A stretch of DNA of 64,000 nt. Source: Sphingopyxis sp. USTB-05. Lineage in GTDB: Bacteria > Pseudomonadota > Alphaproteobacteria > Sphingomonadales > Sphingomonadaceae. Made by a program: the position numbers and the translations under genes. Shown here one piece after another: positions 1 through 9,930 of the stretch. Below the pieces are notes generated by a model. That model was not told where the DNA came from and ran no database searches. It saw nothing but the letters and a program-made list of their open reading frames with translations. The stretch is taken from positions 2,232,001-2,296,000 of the forward strand of contig NZ_CP084712.1 of NCBI RefSeq assembly GCF_023822045.1, written 5' to 3'. Each line of letters opens with the position of its first letter. The first letter of the stretch is position 1.

Positions 1-1
1 C

Positions 2-313
2 GACCTCCGGCTCATCGACGAAGTTGCGCCGAACGACGATGCGCTGTGGGCGCTGCGCCGCCTGTCGTGCCGCCGCGATACGCTCTGCAACCGGGAGGCG
101 CAGGAGCTGATCGACCAGGCGACGGTCAATATCGACGCCGGCCAGCGTCGGGTTCAGGTTAGCGAGGCCGAAGCGGTGCTCGGACGCTATGCCCCTTTCA
201 TTCCGCTCGCGACTCCGCTGCGTTGGTCTGTCGCGTCCCAGCGCCTGACGGGCCTCCGCGCAAATGGCCGCGCGCAGCACCCATTGAATCATGTGATCGC
301 CTTACCTAACTAA
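2..313 (+). CDS. ABC transporter substrate-binding protein, C-terminal part (partial)
   Basis: The window opens inside this reading frame; 103 codons are visible before the TAA stop. The visible end contains the stretch FIPLATPLRWSV followed by GLRANGRAQHPLNHV, which resembles the C-terminal lobe of family-5 (peptide/dipeptide-type) extracytoplasmic solute-binding proteins in sphingomonads. The N-terminus, signal peptide and partner permeases lie outside the window, so substrate and operon cannot be judged. Family assignment rests only on this short tail. Confidence 0.6.
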   Translation, partial: DLRLIDEVAPNDDALWALRRLSCRRDTLCNREAQELIDQATVNIDAGQRRVQVSEAEAVLGRYAPFIPLATPLRWSVASQRLTGLRANGRAQHPLNHVIALPN

Positions 314-355
314 TACAGCGGCGCTGCAAGTTCGAGCGCTTTTGAAAGGACCCCG

Positions 356-778
356 ATGGCCCCTTCGACCCCGAATCCCGATGCGCTTTTCGACGCGCTG
401 ATTTCCAATCGCAACGATCCGGCTGCGCTGCGCAAGCGCGTCGAGACACTGGAAATCCTGCTGGAACGCAGCTTCGTCATTCCCGGCATCAACCGCCCCG
501 TCGGCCTCGATGCAATCGTTGGGCTCGTCCCTGTCGTCGGCGATGTGATCGCGGCGACAATGGGCGCCTATCTGATCTGGGAAGCGCGCAACCTCGGCAT
601 GCCGAAATGGAAGGTCTGGCGCATGGTCGGCAATCTGGGCGTCGATACCGCACTCGGCGCGGTCCCGGTCGTCGGCGACGCGTTCGACTTCTTCTTCCGC
701 TCGAACACGCGCAATCTCAAGATCATCAAGAAACATCTCGACAAGCATCACCCCGGTACGATCATCATCGACCAATAG
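356..778 (+). CDS. DUF4112 domain-containing membrane protein
   Basis: A 140-residue protein of unknown function. Two copies of a hydrophobic PVVGD motif (LVPVVGDVIAA and AVPVVGDAFDFFF) frame a central amphipathic region (IWEARNLGMPKWKVWRMV); this is the recognisable DUF4112 signature. The C-terminus is charged (NLKIIKKHLDKHH). The two hydrophobic stretches could lie in the inner membrane. It stands alone 42 bp after the substrate-binding protein and 74 bp before the peptidase gene, on the same strand; no role can be assigned. Confidence 0.8.
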   Translation: MAPSTPNPDALFDALISNRNDPAALRKRVETLEILLERSFVIPGINRPVGLDAIVGLVPVVGDVIAATMGAYLIWEARNLGMPKWKVWRMVGNLGVDTALGAVPVVGDAFDFFFRSNTRNLKIIKKHLDKHHPGTIIIDQ

Positions 779-852
779 GCGATGCGCCTTCTTCCCTTGG
801 GGTGTTCAATGCTGCTAACACAGCGCCGCCACACCCCAGGGGAGACTATTGA

Positions 853-2967
853 ATGATCCGCGCCAGCCTTGCCGCGCTTGCCCTAAGCTGTTCGATAACC
901 GCCGTTGCGACCGCCGCGCCGCAAGACAAGGACCCGTATCTCTGGCTTGAAGATATCGAGGGCGCGAAGGCGCTGGACTGGGTCAAAAAGGAAAATGCGG
1001 CAACCGACAAGCTGATCACCGGTCGCCCGGGTTTCGAGGCCGACCGCAAGCGTGCGCGCGAAATCCTCGACGACGACCGCCAGATCGCCGAGCCGGGCGA
1101 AGTGATGGGCGACATGATCACCAATTTCTGGCGCGACGCAAACAATCCACGCGGCATCTGGCGCCAGAGTCCGCTCGATGCCTATCTCGCGGGCAAGCCC
1201 GTCTGGACGACGCTCATCGACGTCGACGCGCTCGGCAAAGCGGAGAAACAGAGCTGGGTCTGGCATGGCGCCGACTGCCTTGCGCCGGATTACAAGCGCT
1301 GCCTCGTCTCGGTCAGTCCCGGCGGCACCGACGCCGACGTGGTTCGCGAATGGGACCGCACGACAAAAAGCTTCGTCGGCGGCGGCTTCACGCTGCCGCA
1401 GGCAAAGAGCAGCGTGACATGGGAGGACGCCGACACCCTGCTCGTCGCGACCGATTATGGTCCGGGCAGCATGACCGCTTCGGGCTATCCGCGCATCGTC
1501 AAACGCTGGAAGCGCGGCACCCCGCTCGCGTCGGCGGCGACGGTAGCCGAGGGCGAGCAGGAAGATGTCGGAATGAACGTCTTCGCACTTGTCGACGGCG
1601 GCAAGCGCTGGCCGATGATCAGCCGCGGCAAGACCTTCTACACCACCGATTACCTGATCCGCGGCCTTGGCGGTGACAGCTATCATTCGACGATCATTCC
1701 CGACACCGCCAGCCTTCGCGATGTGCTCGGCGGACAGGCAATCGTCTTTCTAAACAAGGATTTCGGGACCGGCTTTCCCGCGGGCTCGCTGATTTCGCTG
1801 TCGCTCGAGGACATGGCGGCGGACCGGCAGGTGCCGATCATTCCGGTGATGGCGCCGACGAAGGCTCAGGCGATCGAGGATGTCTCGGCGACCGACAATA
1901 TCCTTTGGGTCAAGGCGCTCGACCATGTGGAGGGCAAGCTCTTCGCGCTGCGCCGCGACCCGAAGACCGGCAGTTGGAGTCAGAAGGAGGTTCCGCTCGC
2001 CGCCAACGCGACCGTCAACATCGCGGGCGCGATCGGCAAGCGCGATACGATCTTCGCGAGCGCCGAGACGATGCTGATGCCGCCGACGCTTTACGCCGTG
2101 TCCGAAACCGCCGCGCCGCAGGCGGTGCAGAGCCTGCCCGCAACCTTCGACGCCAAGGACATGACCGTCGAAAAACGTTTCGCTACGTCGAAGGACGGCA
2201 CCAAAATTCCTTATTTCATCGCCCGAAAAAAGGGCTCGACCGGCCCCGTCCCGGCGCTCGTCCACGCCTATGGCGGCTTCCGCGCGGCGCAGACGCCGGG
2301 ATATCTCACCGGCCAGCCCTATCGCGCCGGCCCGCTCGGCCTGTTCTGGGTCGAGGACGGCAACGCCTATGTCCTCGCCAACATCCGCGGCGGCGGAGAA
2401 TATGGCCCCGCTTGGCACCAGGCTGCGCTGCGCGAAAAGCGCCAGAACAGCTTCGACGACCTTCATGCGGTCGCGGAGGATCTGGTAAAAACCGGGGTCA
2501 GCGCGAAGGGCAAGATCGCAATCTCCGGCCGATCGAACGGCGGCGTGCTTGTCGGCGCGGCGATGACGCAGCGCCCCGATCTCTATGGCGCCGTCATCTC
2601 GGGATCGCCGATCAAGGATATGTGGCGTTACGACAAGATGCTCGCGGGCGCCTCGTGGGTCGCCGAATATGGCGATCCCGACGTGCCCGAGGATTGGGCC
2701 TTCCTGTCGAAATATTCGCCCTATCACAACATCCGCAAGGGCGTGAAATACCCACCGATCTTCCTCTATCTTTCGACCAAGGACGACCGCGTCCACCCCG
2801 GCCACGCCCGCAAATTTGCCGCGCGGCTGATGGAGAACGGCAACCGCGTCTATTATCACGAATATCTGGAGGGCGGCCATTCGGTCGGCGCCGACCATGC
2901 CGAAGATGCGGTGCGCGCCGCCATGCTCCACGGCTTCCTGCTGCGCGAACTGGTCGAGAAGAAATAG
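853..2967 (+). CDS. Secreted prolyl oligopeptidase family serine peptidase (S9)
   Basis: 704 residues with a signal peptide (MIRASLAALALSCSITAVATAA), so probably periplasmic. The N-terminal part (about 25-410) is the seven-bladed propeller that gates substrates; the C-terminal part is the alpha/beta-hydrolase catalytic domain. The triad is visible: Ser561 in GRSNGG, Asp644/645 in KDDRVHPGHA, His676 in GGHS. The oxyanion/active-site lead-in YGGF and NIRGGGEYG also fit family S9A. GRSNGG replaces the commoner GGSNGG. It should cleave proline-containing peptides. An AGGGGA ribosome-binding site precedes the ATG. It ends at an inverted repeat facing the convergent regA gene. Confidence 0.92.
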   Translation: MIRASLAALALSCSITAVATAAPQDKDPYLWLEDIEGAKALDWVKKENAATDKLITGRPGFEADRKRAREILDDDRQIAEPGEVMGDMITNFWRDANNPRGIWRQSPLDAYLAGKPVWTTLIDVDALGKAEKQSWVWHGADCLAPDYKRCLVSVSPGGTDADVVREWDRTTKSFVGGGFTLPQAKSSVTWEDADTLLVATDYGPGSMTASGYPRIVKRWKRGTPLASAATVAEGEQEDVGMNVFALVDGGKRWPMISRGKTFYTTDYLIRGLGGDSYHSTIIPDTASLRDVLGGQAIVFLNKDFGTGFPAGSLISLSLEDMAADRQVPIIPVMAPTKAQAIEDVSATDNILWVKALDHVEGKLFALRRDPKTGSWSQKEVPLAANATVNIAGAIGKRDTIFASAETMLMPPTLYAVSETAAPQAVQSLPATFDAKDMTVEKRFATSKDGTKIPYFIARKKGSTGPVPALVHAYGGFRAAQTPGYLTGQPYRAGPLGLFWVEDGNAYVLANIRGGGEYGPAWHQAALREKRQNSFDDLHAVAEDLVKTGVSAKGKIAISGRSNGGVLVGAAMTQRPDLYGAVISGSPIKDMWRYDKMLAGASWVAEYGDPDVPEDWAFLSKYSPYHNIRKGVKYPPIFLYLSTKDDRVHPGHARKFAARLMENGNRVYYHEYLEGGHSVGADHAEDAVRAAMLHGFLLRELVEKK

Positions 2968-2987
2968 CGGCGCAGCCGTATCCAAAA

Positions 2988-3075
2988 CCGTTCGTGCCGA
3001 GCTTGTCGAAGTACCGTTCTTCTTCTTGCAATGTCAAAAGACAGAGCGGCCCTTCGACAGGCTCAGGGCGAACGG
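2988..3075. repeat. Sphingomonad-type inverted repeat between convergent genes
   Basis: Left arm 2988-3013 (CCGTTCGTGCCGAGCTTGTC...) and right arm 3050-3075 are imperfect reverse complements over about 26 bases, separated by 36 bases. The arms match the CTTCGAC(A)AGCTCAGG-type repeat that I know to be scattered in sphingomonad genomes. It lies just after the peptidase stop and before the regA stop, so it could stabilise or end both transcripts. No second copy was seen in this window. Confidence 0.7.
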
Positions 3076-3096
3076 TCTTGGTCGGCGCATGTAGCG

Positions 3097-3642
3097 CTAA
3101 CGAATCTGCCTTTTTTCCAGCTTCCGCGCGAGCGTGCGACGGTGCATCCCCAGCCGCCGCGCGGTCTCCGATATGTTAAAATCGGTCTCGACCAACGTCT
3201 GATGGATATGTTCCCATTCGACGGTTTTGATCGACGACTGGCGGTCGCCCACCGGCGTTTCCACATTGCCCTCGGCGCGGTCGAACGCCGCCTCGATATC
3301 GTCGGTATTCGACGGTTTAGCGAGATAATAGGAAGCGCCGAGCTTGATCGCCTCGACCGCCGTCGCGATGCTCGCAAAGCCGGTGAGCACGACGATCCGC
3401 ATCATCGCGTCCGACGCGCGCAGCGTCTGCACGCACGCAAGCCCCGACGCGCTGCCGAGCTTCAGGTCGACGACGGCATAGCCTGGACGGAACCTCTGCA
3501 ATATCTCGTCCATCTCCTCGGGGCTGTGCGCGACCTTTGCCACATAGCCGCGCCGCTCGAACGAACGCTTCAGCGTCCGCGCGAACGCCTCGTCGTCCTC
3601 GACGATCAGCAATTTCCGCCCGTCGTTCGTGGCCTCGCTCAT
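3097..3642 (-). CDS. regA: Response regulator RegA/ActR/PrrA family
   Basis: 181 residues: an N-terminal receiver domain (phospho-acceptor Asp in VVDLKLG, Lys in LAKPSN) and a C-terminal Fis-type helix-turn-helix (ISETARRLGMHRRTLARKLEKR), which is almost invariant in RegA/ActR/PrrA proteins. These regulators act with RegB to control respiration, and in some species photosynthesis and nitrogen or carbon fixation, in response to redox state. It overlaps the kinase gene by 4 bases (ATGA) and is the last gene of the cyo-surf1-regBA operon, so it likely controls the oxidase it is transcribed with. Confidence 0.93.
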   Translation of the reverse strand: MSEATNDGRKLLIVEDDEAFARTLKRSFERRGYVAKVAHSPEEMDEILQRFRPGYAVVDLKLGSASGLACVQTLRASDAMMRIVVLTGFASIATAVEAIKLGASYYLAKPSNTDDIEAAFDRAEGNVETPVGDRQSSIKTVEWEHIHQTLVETDFNISETARRLGMHRRTLARKLEKRQIR

Positions 3643-4946
3643 GTCGTTTCTCCACCGGGCCGCGCGACCGCCGAGATCGGCAGCGTGATCCGCACCAAGG
3701 CGCCGCCCGCGTCGCGGTTCGCCACCGTCGCCCCGCCGCCAAGCTTGCGCAGCACGTTCACGAGCAGGAACAGCCCAAGCCCGCCGCCCGGCCGCCCCTT
3801 GGTCGAACGATAGGGCTGACCGAAATTCGCGAGCATCTCGTCGCTGAACCCGGGCCCGCGATCCGCGATCTCTATCACCGCCATATCGCCGTCGCGCGTC
3901 GCGCTGACACCGACCCAGTCGGGCGACACTTCGGATGCATTGTCCATCACATTGTCGATCACCTGCCGCAGCGCGGGGTCCGATACGATCGCGACGTCAA
4001 CGCCGAAGCGGTCGTTGAACTCGACCGTGCCGGGGCGGCGGAGCGCGCGCGATCCGGTGACGATGTCGATCAGGAAAGCGCGCATCGTCGTGAGCTGCGG
4101 CGCCTCGCCGCGCGCCTCGCCCGCCGACATCAGGATGCCGCTGACGATCGCCTTGCAGCGCTGTACCGCCGCATCCATGTCGGCGAGGTCCTCTTGCATC
4201 TCGCGGTCCTTCGCGAGCCGCGGTGCGGCCTTCCAGTCGCCAATCAGGACCGAAAGCGTCGAGAGCGGCGTCCCTAGCTCGTGCGCGGCGCCTGATGCGA
4301 GCAGGCCCATGCGCACGATATGATCTTCCTCGGCGGCACGCTGACGGCTCGCCGCGAGCGCCGCATCGCTGTCGCGCAAATTGCGGTTGATCCGCGTAAC
4401 GAAGGCCACGAACAGCACCGCGATCAGCAGGAAACAGACGAAGCTGCCCTTCAGATACAGCCCCATCGGATCGGCCGCATAGGGCGGCGGTAACAAGAGC
4501 GGCGTCGGGTCGATACGCAAAGCCGCGAGTGCTGCCAGCGCCGCCGCGACGATCGCCCACGACGAACGCGGCGTCAGCAGGATCGCACCAATCACGACCT
4601 GTAATAGAAACAGCGAGGCGAAAGGATTGGCCAGCCCTCCACTGTGGTGAAGTTGCCAGCAGAGCGCGGCAACGTCGAACAGCAGCACCGCAGTCAATTC
4701 CGCATTGGTCACCGCGCGGCCGCGGCGGAGCAAGGCAATGCTCGCAAAGTTGATCGCGATCAGCACCATGATCGCGGCAAGCAGGGGGGCGTGTGGAAGC
4801 GATATACCCATCGGCCCGCTGACGATCCCGATCGTCGCAAGTTGCCCGCCGACCGCAATCCAACGAAGCTGGATCAGCAGCGTCATGTTGCGGCGCCCGG
4901 CGGGGACTCGAGCTGGCGCGGCCGGCAAGATCGTCGAACTGGTCAT
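3639..4946 (-). CDS. regB: Redox-sensing histidine kinase RegB/ActS/PrrB family
   Basis: About 435 residues from the ATG at 4946; an upstream extension to 5009 is open but the ATG overlaps the surf1 stop (TGATG). Several membrane helices occupy the first 170 residues and include GGLANPF, the GGxxNPF quinone-binding motif of RegB. The H box is AHELGTPLS. A Cys in the following helix (QRCKAIVSGIL) lies where RegB has its redox-active Cys. A HATPase domain (DNVMDNASE, DRGPGFS, GGGLGLFL) ends the protein. It should phosphorylate RegA according to the quinone pool. Position after cyoABCD-surf1 supports direct feedback on the terminal oxidase. Confidence 0.92.
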   Translation of the reverse strand: MTSSTILPAAPARVPAGRRNMTLLIQLRWIAVGGQLATIGIVSGPMGISLPHAPLLAAIMVLIAINFASIALLRRGRAVTNAELTAVLLFDVAALCWQLHHSGGLANPFASLFLLQVVIGAILLTPRSSWAIVAAALAALAALRIDPTPLLLPPPYAADPMGLYLKGSFVCFLLIAVLFVAFVTRINRNLRDSDAALAASRQRAAEEDHIVRMGLLASGAAHELGTPLSTLSVLIGDWKAAPRLAKDREMQEDLADMDAAVQRCKAIVSGILMSAGEARGEAPQLTTMRAFLIDIVTGSRALRRPGTVEFNDRFGVDVAIVSDPALRQVIDNVMDNASEVSPDWVGVSATRDGDMAVIEIADRGPGFSDEMLANFGQPYRSTKGRPGGGLGLFLLVNVLRKLGGGATVANRDAGGALVRITLPISAVARPGGETT

Positions 4947-5647
4947 CAATCGCGAATACGCCACAGCCGCCAGGCAAAAAAGAGGCTGAGCGCACAAAGC
5001 GCAAACCACGTCAGTGCATAGACCAGATGATTGTCGGGGAAACGCACCACGGTCAGCCCACCGACGGGATAGCTGCCGGGATTCGGCGAAGCGTCGGCGT
5101 CGATGAAATAGGGCGCGACATTGCTGAGCCCCCTAGCTTTCGCGATTGCTTCCACATCGCGTGAAAACCAACGGCCCGCCGCCGGATCGTTCGAACGCAG
5201 GAATGCGCCCGCGGGTTCGGTGACGCGCAACAGCCCGGTTATCGTCACAGGTCCCGTGACGTTCCCCACCGCGCGCGTCGTCACGTCGCGCCGGTCCTTG
5301 GGCACAAAACCGCGATTGACCAGCAAGGCGAACCTCGGCGTTTCCAGCGGCGTCAGCACCCAGAAGCCGGGCCCGCGATCGGTGACCGCCTGGACGAGCG
5401 TTTCGCGATCATGGCGGAAAACGCCCGTTGCGGTGACGCGGCGATAGGCGTCATCCTTTGCGTCGACCGCATCCCACGCGCCAGGCCCGGGCGCGGCCAC
5501 CGGCGCCGCATGAATGCGCGCTTCGACCGCCGCGACCAGTTCATGTTTCCACACGCGCCGTTCGAGCTGCCAAACGCCGAGCGCCGCGAGGCCGATCGCC
5601 GCGATCAGCGCCGCTGCGGCAAAGGCCGCGCGGCGGGTGCGTTTCAC
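4946..5647 (-). CDS. surf1: SURF1 family cytochrome oxidase assembly protein
   Basis: 233 residues starting at a GTG (5647) that overlaps the cyoD stop (GTGA). Topology is typical: one N-terminal helix (FAAAALIAAIGLAALGVWQL with the WQLERR motif), a periplasmic domain, and a C-terminal helix (LVYALTWFALCALSLFFAW). Motifs LVNRGFVP and a final LTWF match SURF1. SURF1 proteins help insert heme into oxidase subunit I. Placement directly after cyoABCD suggests it serves the quinol oxidase encoded here. The longer reading frame to 5914 is a cyoD shadow. Confidence 0.88.
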   Translation of the reverse strand: MKRTRRAAFAAAALIAAIGLAALGVWQLERRVWKHELVAAVEARIHAAPVAAPGPGAWDAVDAKDDAYRRVTATGVFRHDRETLVQAVTDRGPGFWVLTPLETPRFALLVNRGFVPKDRRDVTTRAVGNVTGPVTITGLLRVTEPAGAFLRSNDPAAGRWFSRDVEAIAKARGLSNVAPYFIDADASPNPGSYPVGGLTVVRFPDNHLVYALTWFALCALSLFFAWRLWRIRD

Positions 5648-6042
5648 GGCACCTGACCCGTAGCCTGGCTGGTCGGCTCGTGCGGCATCGGCATCATGTT
5701 GGTGTTGAGGTGGTGCATCACCCACAGCGACCCCGCCAGCATGATCACGACGACGATGATCGTGAAGACGAGCGAGGTCAGTGACCAGCCGCCCTCGGCC
5801 TTTGGCGTCATGTGCAGGAAAAAGACCATGTGAACGACGATCTGGACCACCGCAAAGCCCATGATGATCGCACCCGTCGCACCGGCGCTCAGCGGCATCG
5901 TCATCACCAGCCAAAAGGGTATGGCGGTGAGTATCACCGACAGGACGAAACCGATGACATAGTCGCGCATCGACGCGTGCGGCATCTCGATCTCATCATG
6001 ACCGTGCGCGCCAGAAACGTTGTGGGCGGGATCGGCGCTCAT
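5644..6042 (-). CDS. cyoD: Cytochrome o ubiquinol oxidase subunit IV
   Basis: 132 residues from the ATG at 6042, which overlaps the cyoC stop by 4 bases (ATGA). Three membrane helices are visible ([59 protein letters not shown]), the CyoD pattern. The N-terminal 45 residues are His-rich and polar, and the C-terminus has a Met/Pro tail. CyoD is a non-catalytic subunit that supports CuB/subunit I assembly. Some longer upstream frame is open but overlaps cyoC strongly. Confidence 0.93.
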   Translation of the reverse strand: MSADPAHNVSGAHGHDEIEMPHASMRDYVIGFVLSVILTAIPFWLVMTMPLSAGATGAIIMGFAVVQIVVHMVFFLHMTPKAEGGWSLTSLVFTIIVVVIMLAGSLWVMHHLNTNMMPMPHEPTSQATGQVP

Positions 6043-6665
6043 CGCAGCACTCCCATCAGATAGACAAAGGTGAAGACGCCGATCCACACGACGTCGAGGA
6101 AGTGCCAGAACATGCTGAGGCACATCACGCGGCGCTTGTTTGCGGCGATCAGCCCGTGCTTCGACAGTTGGAACATCAAAGTGACCAGCCAGATGATACC
6201 AAAGGTGACGTGCAGCCCGTGGGTGCCGACCAACGTGAAAAAGCTCGACAGGAAGGCGCTGCGCTGCGGGCCCGCACCAATCTCGATCAGATGATGGAAT
6301 TCATAGAGTTCGATCCCGAGGAAGGCCAAGCCGAAGAACCCGGTGATCGCGAGCCAAAGTTGAACTCCCCTCACCTTGCCCTGCTGCATCTGGAGCACCG
6401 CAAAACCGTAAGTGATCGACGAGAAGAGCAGCATCGCGGTGTTGAGCGCGATTAGTTTCAGGTCGAACAGATCCTTCGGCGCCGGTCCGGCGGCATAGCT
6501 GCCGCCGAGCACGGCATAGCAGGCAAAGAGGATCGCGAAGATGAGGCAATCGCTCATCAAGTAGATCCAGAAGCCCAGCATCGTGCTGTGCCCCTCGGGA
6601 TGTGCGTGCTCGTCGAGGTCGTAGAACTGGACGGGCTCGTCTGCGGTCATGGTCTTGGCACTCAT
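6039..6665 (-). CDS. cyoC: Cytochrome o ubiquinol oxidase subunit III
   Basis: 208 residues from the ATG at 6665. Five hydrophobic helices fit CyoC (heme-copper oxidase subunit III family); [16 protein letters not shown] and [14 protein letters not shown] are the typical signatures, and the C-terminus [18 protein letters not shown] is the conserved HFxDxVW motif. Subunit III has no redox centre and stabilises subunit I and its proton pathway. Four bases separate it from the cyoB stop and it overlaps cyoD. Confidence 0.94.
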   Translation of the reverse strand: MSAKTMTADEPVQFYDLDEHAHPEGHSTMLGFWIYLMSDCLIFAILFACYAVLGGSYAAGPAPKDLFDLKLIALNTAMLLFSSITYGFAVLQMQQGKVRGVQLWLAITGFFGLAFLGIELYEFHHLIEIGAGPQRSAFLSSFFTLVGTHGLHVTFGIIWLVTLMFQLSKHGLIAANKRRVMCLSMFWHFLDVVWIGVFTFVYLMGVLR

Positions 6666-6669
6666 CGCA

Positions 6670-8682
6670 TCAGGCTCCGGCAGCCAACTGGCGGGTACGC
6701 GCTTCCTCGACCGCCGTGACCGTCGCCGCCGGAATGTCGAAATCGCGCTTGTAGTTGAAGGTGTGATAGATCGCGCCCGCGACCGTCGCTGCAAAGCTCA
6801 GCGCCACCAGCCACCAGATATGCCAGACAAGGGCGAAGCCCATGACGAGGCAGAAGCCCGACAGGATCATCCCCGTGCCGGTGTTGCTCGGCATATGGAT
6901 GTCGCGATAGCCATCGACTGGACGTTGATGCCCGCGCGTCTTCATGTCGTACCAGGCATCAAGGTCGTGGATGACGGGCGTGAAGGCGAAATTATAGTCG
7001 GGCGGCGGCGAACTGGTCGCCCATTCGAGCGTGCGGCCTTCCCACGGATCGCCGCCCGTCGTGTCGCGCAGTTCCTTGCGACGCCAGATGCTGACACCGA
7101 ACTGGACCAGCATCGCGCCGATGCCCGCGGCAACGATCAGCGCGCCGATGCCCGCGATCACGAACCATATTTGCAGGCTGGGATCGTCGAACACGCGCAT
7201 GCGCCGCGTCACGCCCATCAGGCCGAGGATATAGAGCGGCGTGAACGCGACCCAGAAGCCCACGACCCAGCACCAGAAGCTGACCTTGCCCCAGAACACG
7301 TCGAGCTTGTAACCGAACGCCTTGGGCCACCAGTAATTGATCGCCGCGAACAGGCCGAACAGCACGCCCCCGATGATCACATTGTGGAAGTGCGCGATCA
7401 GGAACAGCGAGTTGTGGAGCACGAAGTCGGCTGGCGGCACGGCGAGCAGCACGCCGGTCATGCCACCGATGACGAAAGTGAGCATGAAGGCGATCGTCCA
7501 CATCATCGGAAGTTCGAAGCGGATGCGGCCGCGGTACATCGTGAAGAGCCAGTTGAAGAGCTTGGCGCCCGTCGGGATCGAGATCACCATCGTCGTGATG
7601 CCGAAGAAGCTGTTGACGCTGGCCCCCGATCCCATGGTGAAGAAATGGTGCAGCCAGACAAGGTACGAGAGGATCGTGATGCAGATCGTCGCATAGACCA
7701 TCGACGTATAGCCGAAGAGCCGCTTGCCAGAGAAGGTCGAGGTGACTTCAGAGAAGACGCCGAACAGCGGCAGCACCAGGATATAGACCTCGGGATGGCC
7801 CCAGATCCAGATCAGGTTCACATACATCATCGGCGATCCGCCGAGGTCGTTGGTGAAGAAGTTGGTCCCGACATAACGGTCGAGGCTGAGCAGCACGAGC
7901 GTCGCGGTCAGGATCGGGAAACTCGCGACGATCAGGATGTTCGAGCAGAGCGAGGTCCAGGTGAAGACGGGCATCTTCATCAGGCCCATGCCCGGCGCGC
8001 GCAGCTTCAGGATCGTGACGATCAGGTTGATGCCCGACAGCGTCGTGCCGACGCCGGCTATCTGTAAGCCCCAGATATAATAGTCGACGCCGACATTAGG
8101 GCTGTAGGCAATCCCCGACAGCGGAGGATAGGCGAGCCAGCCGGTCTGCGCATATTCGCCGATGAACAAGGAGATCATCGTCAGCACCGCGCCCGCGGTC
8201 GTCATCCAGAAGCTGAAATTGTTGAGGAAGGGAAAGCTGACGTCGCGCGCACCGATCTGGAGCGGCACGATATAGTTCATCAGCCCGGTGATGAACGGCA
8301 TCGCGACGAAAAAGATCATGATCACGCCGTGCGCGGTGAACACCTGGTCGTAGTGATGCGGGGTCAGATACCCTTCGGACCCATTGAACGCCATCGCCTG
8401 CTGCAGGCGCATCATGATCGCATCGGCAAAGCCGCGCAGGAACATGATGAGCCCCAGGATCATGTACATGATCCCGATGCGCTTGTGGTCAACGGTCGTG
8501 AACCATTCTTTCCATAAATAGCCCCAGAGGCGGAATTTGGTGATCAGGCCGAGCACGGCGATGCCGCCGAGGACGACGCCGATAAAGGTGACGACGAGGA
8601 TCGGCTCGTGCAGCGGCAGCGCCTCGAGCGACAGCTTGCCAAGGATCGGACCGGTTTCGGGTGCGGGATGCGGGATGGTCAT
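6670..8682 (-). CDS. cyoB: Cytochrome o ubiquinol oxidase subunit I
   Basis: 670 residues, the usual CyoB length, with about 15 membrane helices. It carries low-spin heme ligand His118 (TAHG), the CuB site and cross-link region (WGHPEVY), the paired His (WLHHFFTMG), and the heme ligands in [14 protein letters not shown]. The quinol-site residues of E. coli CyoB (Arg71, Asp75, His98, Gln101) have counterparts Arg83, Asp87, His110 and Gln113 here, so this is a quinol rather than cytochrome c oxidase. It reduces O2 to water and pumps protons. Second gene of cyoABCD. Confidence 0.97.
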   Translation of the reverse strand: MTIPHPAPETGPILGKLSLEALPLHEPILVVTFIGVVLGGIAVLGLITKFRLWGYLWKEWFTTVDHKRIGIMYMILGLIMFLRGFADAIMMRLQQAMAFNGSEGYLTPHHYDQVFTAHGVIMIFFVAMPFITGLMNYIVPLQIGARDVSFPFLNNFSFWMTTAGAVLTMISLFIGEYAQTGWLAYPPLSGIAYSPNVGVDYYIWGLQIAGVGTTLSGINLIVTILKLRAPGMGLMKMPVFTWTSLCSNILIVASFPILTATLVLLSLDRYVGTNFFTNDLGGSPMMYVNLIWIWGHPEVYILVLPLFGVFSEVTSTFSGKRLFGYTSMVYATICITILSYLVWLHHFFTMGSGASVNSFFGITTMVISIPTGAKLFNWLFTMYRGRIRFELPMMWTIAFMLTFVIGGMTGVLLAVPPADFVLHNSLFLIAHFHNVIIGGVLFGLFAAINYWWPKAFGYKLDVFWGKVSFWCWVVGFWVAFTPLYILGLMGVTRRMRVFDDPSLQIWFVIAGIGALIVAAGIGAMLVQFGVSIWRRKELRDTTGGDPWEGRTLEWATSSPPPDYNFAFTPVIHDLDAWYDMKTRGHQRPVDGYRDIHMPSNTGTGMILSGFCLVMGFALVWHIWWLVALSFAATVAGAIYHTFNYKRDFDIPAATVTAVEEARTRQLAAGA

Positions 8683-8698
8683 GGGGGTCTCGGCTCGT

Positions 8699-9880
8699 TC
8701 AGGACATCGGGCGTTCGGCGGCGGGTGCGCGCAGCGCCGTGCGTTCGGGCTTGGAAGGATGGGGAAGCCCCTCGCCCTTCAGCTTCTCCGGCGCGACCGG
8801 CTTGGCGTCGGGGCGGTCGTTCGACATGACCGGCGAGCTGCAATAGGCCGCGACGTAACGCATGCTCCAGCGCGCCGCATCAACCGTCCCGCGCGCGGCA
8901 AACTTGTCATAGGTGACCTGCCGGACATTGCCGATGCCGGCGATACCCGCGCCGCCGGCGGCGTCGAGCGACATCATGTCGTGCATGCACATCTTGCCGG
9001 GCTCGACGCACATGTTGACGACCGCATCAAAGAGCTGCGGATCGCTCGCGGCGAAGCGGCGAACGGGTTCCTTGTGGGTGGGCTTTTCGAGCTTCAGATA
9101 AGTATCGCGGCTGAGGTCTCCCTCGGCCGATGCCTTCGTCGCTGCGACCCATTTGTCGAACTCGCCCGCGGGCAGGCTCTTCACCGCAAAGCGCATGTTC
9201 GAAAAGCCCCAGCCCGAATAATTGGCCGAAAAGCCTTCGTAGTTGCCGGTCTTATCGAACACGCCGTGCAGCTTGGTTTCCATTCCCGGCATCGCGTAAA
9301 TCTGCCCCGCCAGCGCGGGCACGTAAAAGCTGTTCATCACCGAAGAGGAGGAGATGCGGAAACGCACCGGCCGATTCACCGGCAATGCCAGTTCGTTCAC
9401 GGTAGCAACGCCCTGTTCGGGATAGATGAACAGCCATTTCCAATCGAGTGCAACCACCTGCACGTCGAGCGGCTTTGCCTCCGCCGCCACCGGCTGACCC
9501 GGCCCCGTGCGCGCGAGCGGGCGATAGGGATCGAGCAAATGCGTCGCGACCCACGTCACCGCGCCCAGACAGATGATGATCAAGAGCGGCGCCGACCAGA
9601 TGACCAGTTCAAGCTGCGTCGAATGGTCCCAGTCGGGCTTGTAAGTCGCCTCCTTGTTCGACGCGCGATACTTCCACGCGAAGAAGATCGTCAGCCCCAT
9701 CACCGGCACGATGATCAGCAGCATCAGCACGGTCGACAGGACGATCAGGTCGCCCTGCTGACGCGCGACGTCGCCGGCGGGATCGAGCACGATCAGCCCG
9801 CAACCCGACAACAGGGGCAGCGCGGCGAGCAGCGGCAAGAGCCGCAATCGGGCGGAAAAACGGGGGAGATTGCTTGGCAT
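8699..9880 (-). CDS. cyoA: Cytochrome o ubiquinol oxidase subunit II (lipoprotein)
   Basis: 393 residues. A lipoprotein signal with lipobox LLSGC is followed by two membrane helices and a periplasmic cupredoxin-like domain ([35 protein letters not shown]) that lacks the CuA Cys/His ligands, as in quinol oxidases. The C-terminal tail after about 300 is longer than in E. coli and Pro/Lys-rich (ARPs such as [12 protein letters not shown]). It is the first gene of the minus-strand operon; the promoter must lie in 9881-10049, shared with a divergent MFS gene. Confidence 0.95.
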   Translation of the reverse strand: MPSNLPRFSARLRLLPLLAALPLLSGCGLIVLDPAGDVARQQGDLIVLSTVLMLLIIVPVMGLTIFFAWKYRASNKEATYKPDWDHSTQLELVIWSAPLLIIICLGAVTWVATHLLDPYRPLARTGPGQPVAAEAKPLDVQVVALDWKWLFIYPEQGVATVNELALPVNRPVRFRISSSSVMNSFYVPALAGQIYAMPGMETKLHGVFDKTGNYEGFSANYSGWGFSNMRFAVKSLPAGEFDKWVAATKASAEGDLSRDTYLKLEKPTHKEPVRRFAASDPQLFDAVVNMCVEPGKMCMHDMMSLDAAGGAGIAGIGNVRQVTYDKFAARGTVDAARWSMRYVAAYCSSPVMSNDRPDAKPVAPEKLKGEGLPHPSKPERTALRAPAAERPMS

Positions 9881-9917
9881 GATGCGCGCCTAGGCCTCCT
9901 TTGTTGCACTGCACATA

Positions 9918-9930
9918 GGACATTTTGTCC
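9918..9930. promoter_or_regulatory. Inverted repeat in the cyoA promoter region
   Basis: A perfect short palindrome GGACA-TTT-TGTCC lies 38 bases upstream of the cyoA ATG in the region divergent to an MFS gene. It could be an operator for the oxidase operon. It does not resemble the RegA half-site closely, and no second copy was seen, so the assignment is weak. Confidence 0.3.

Noticed and set aside
1905..3179. 424-residue plus-strand frame overlapping the prolyl oligopeptidase
   Set aside because: Arginine-rich composition and no domain; shadow of the peptidase gene in another frame.
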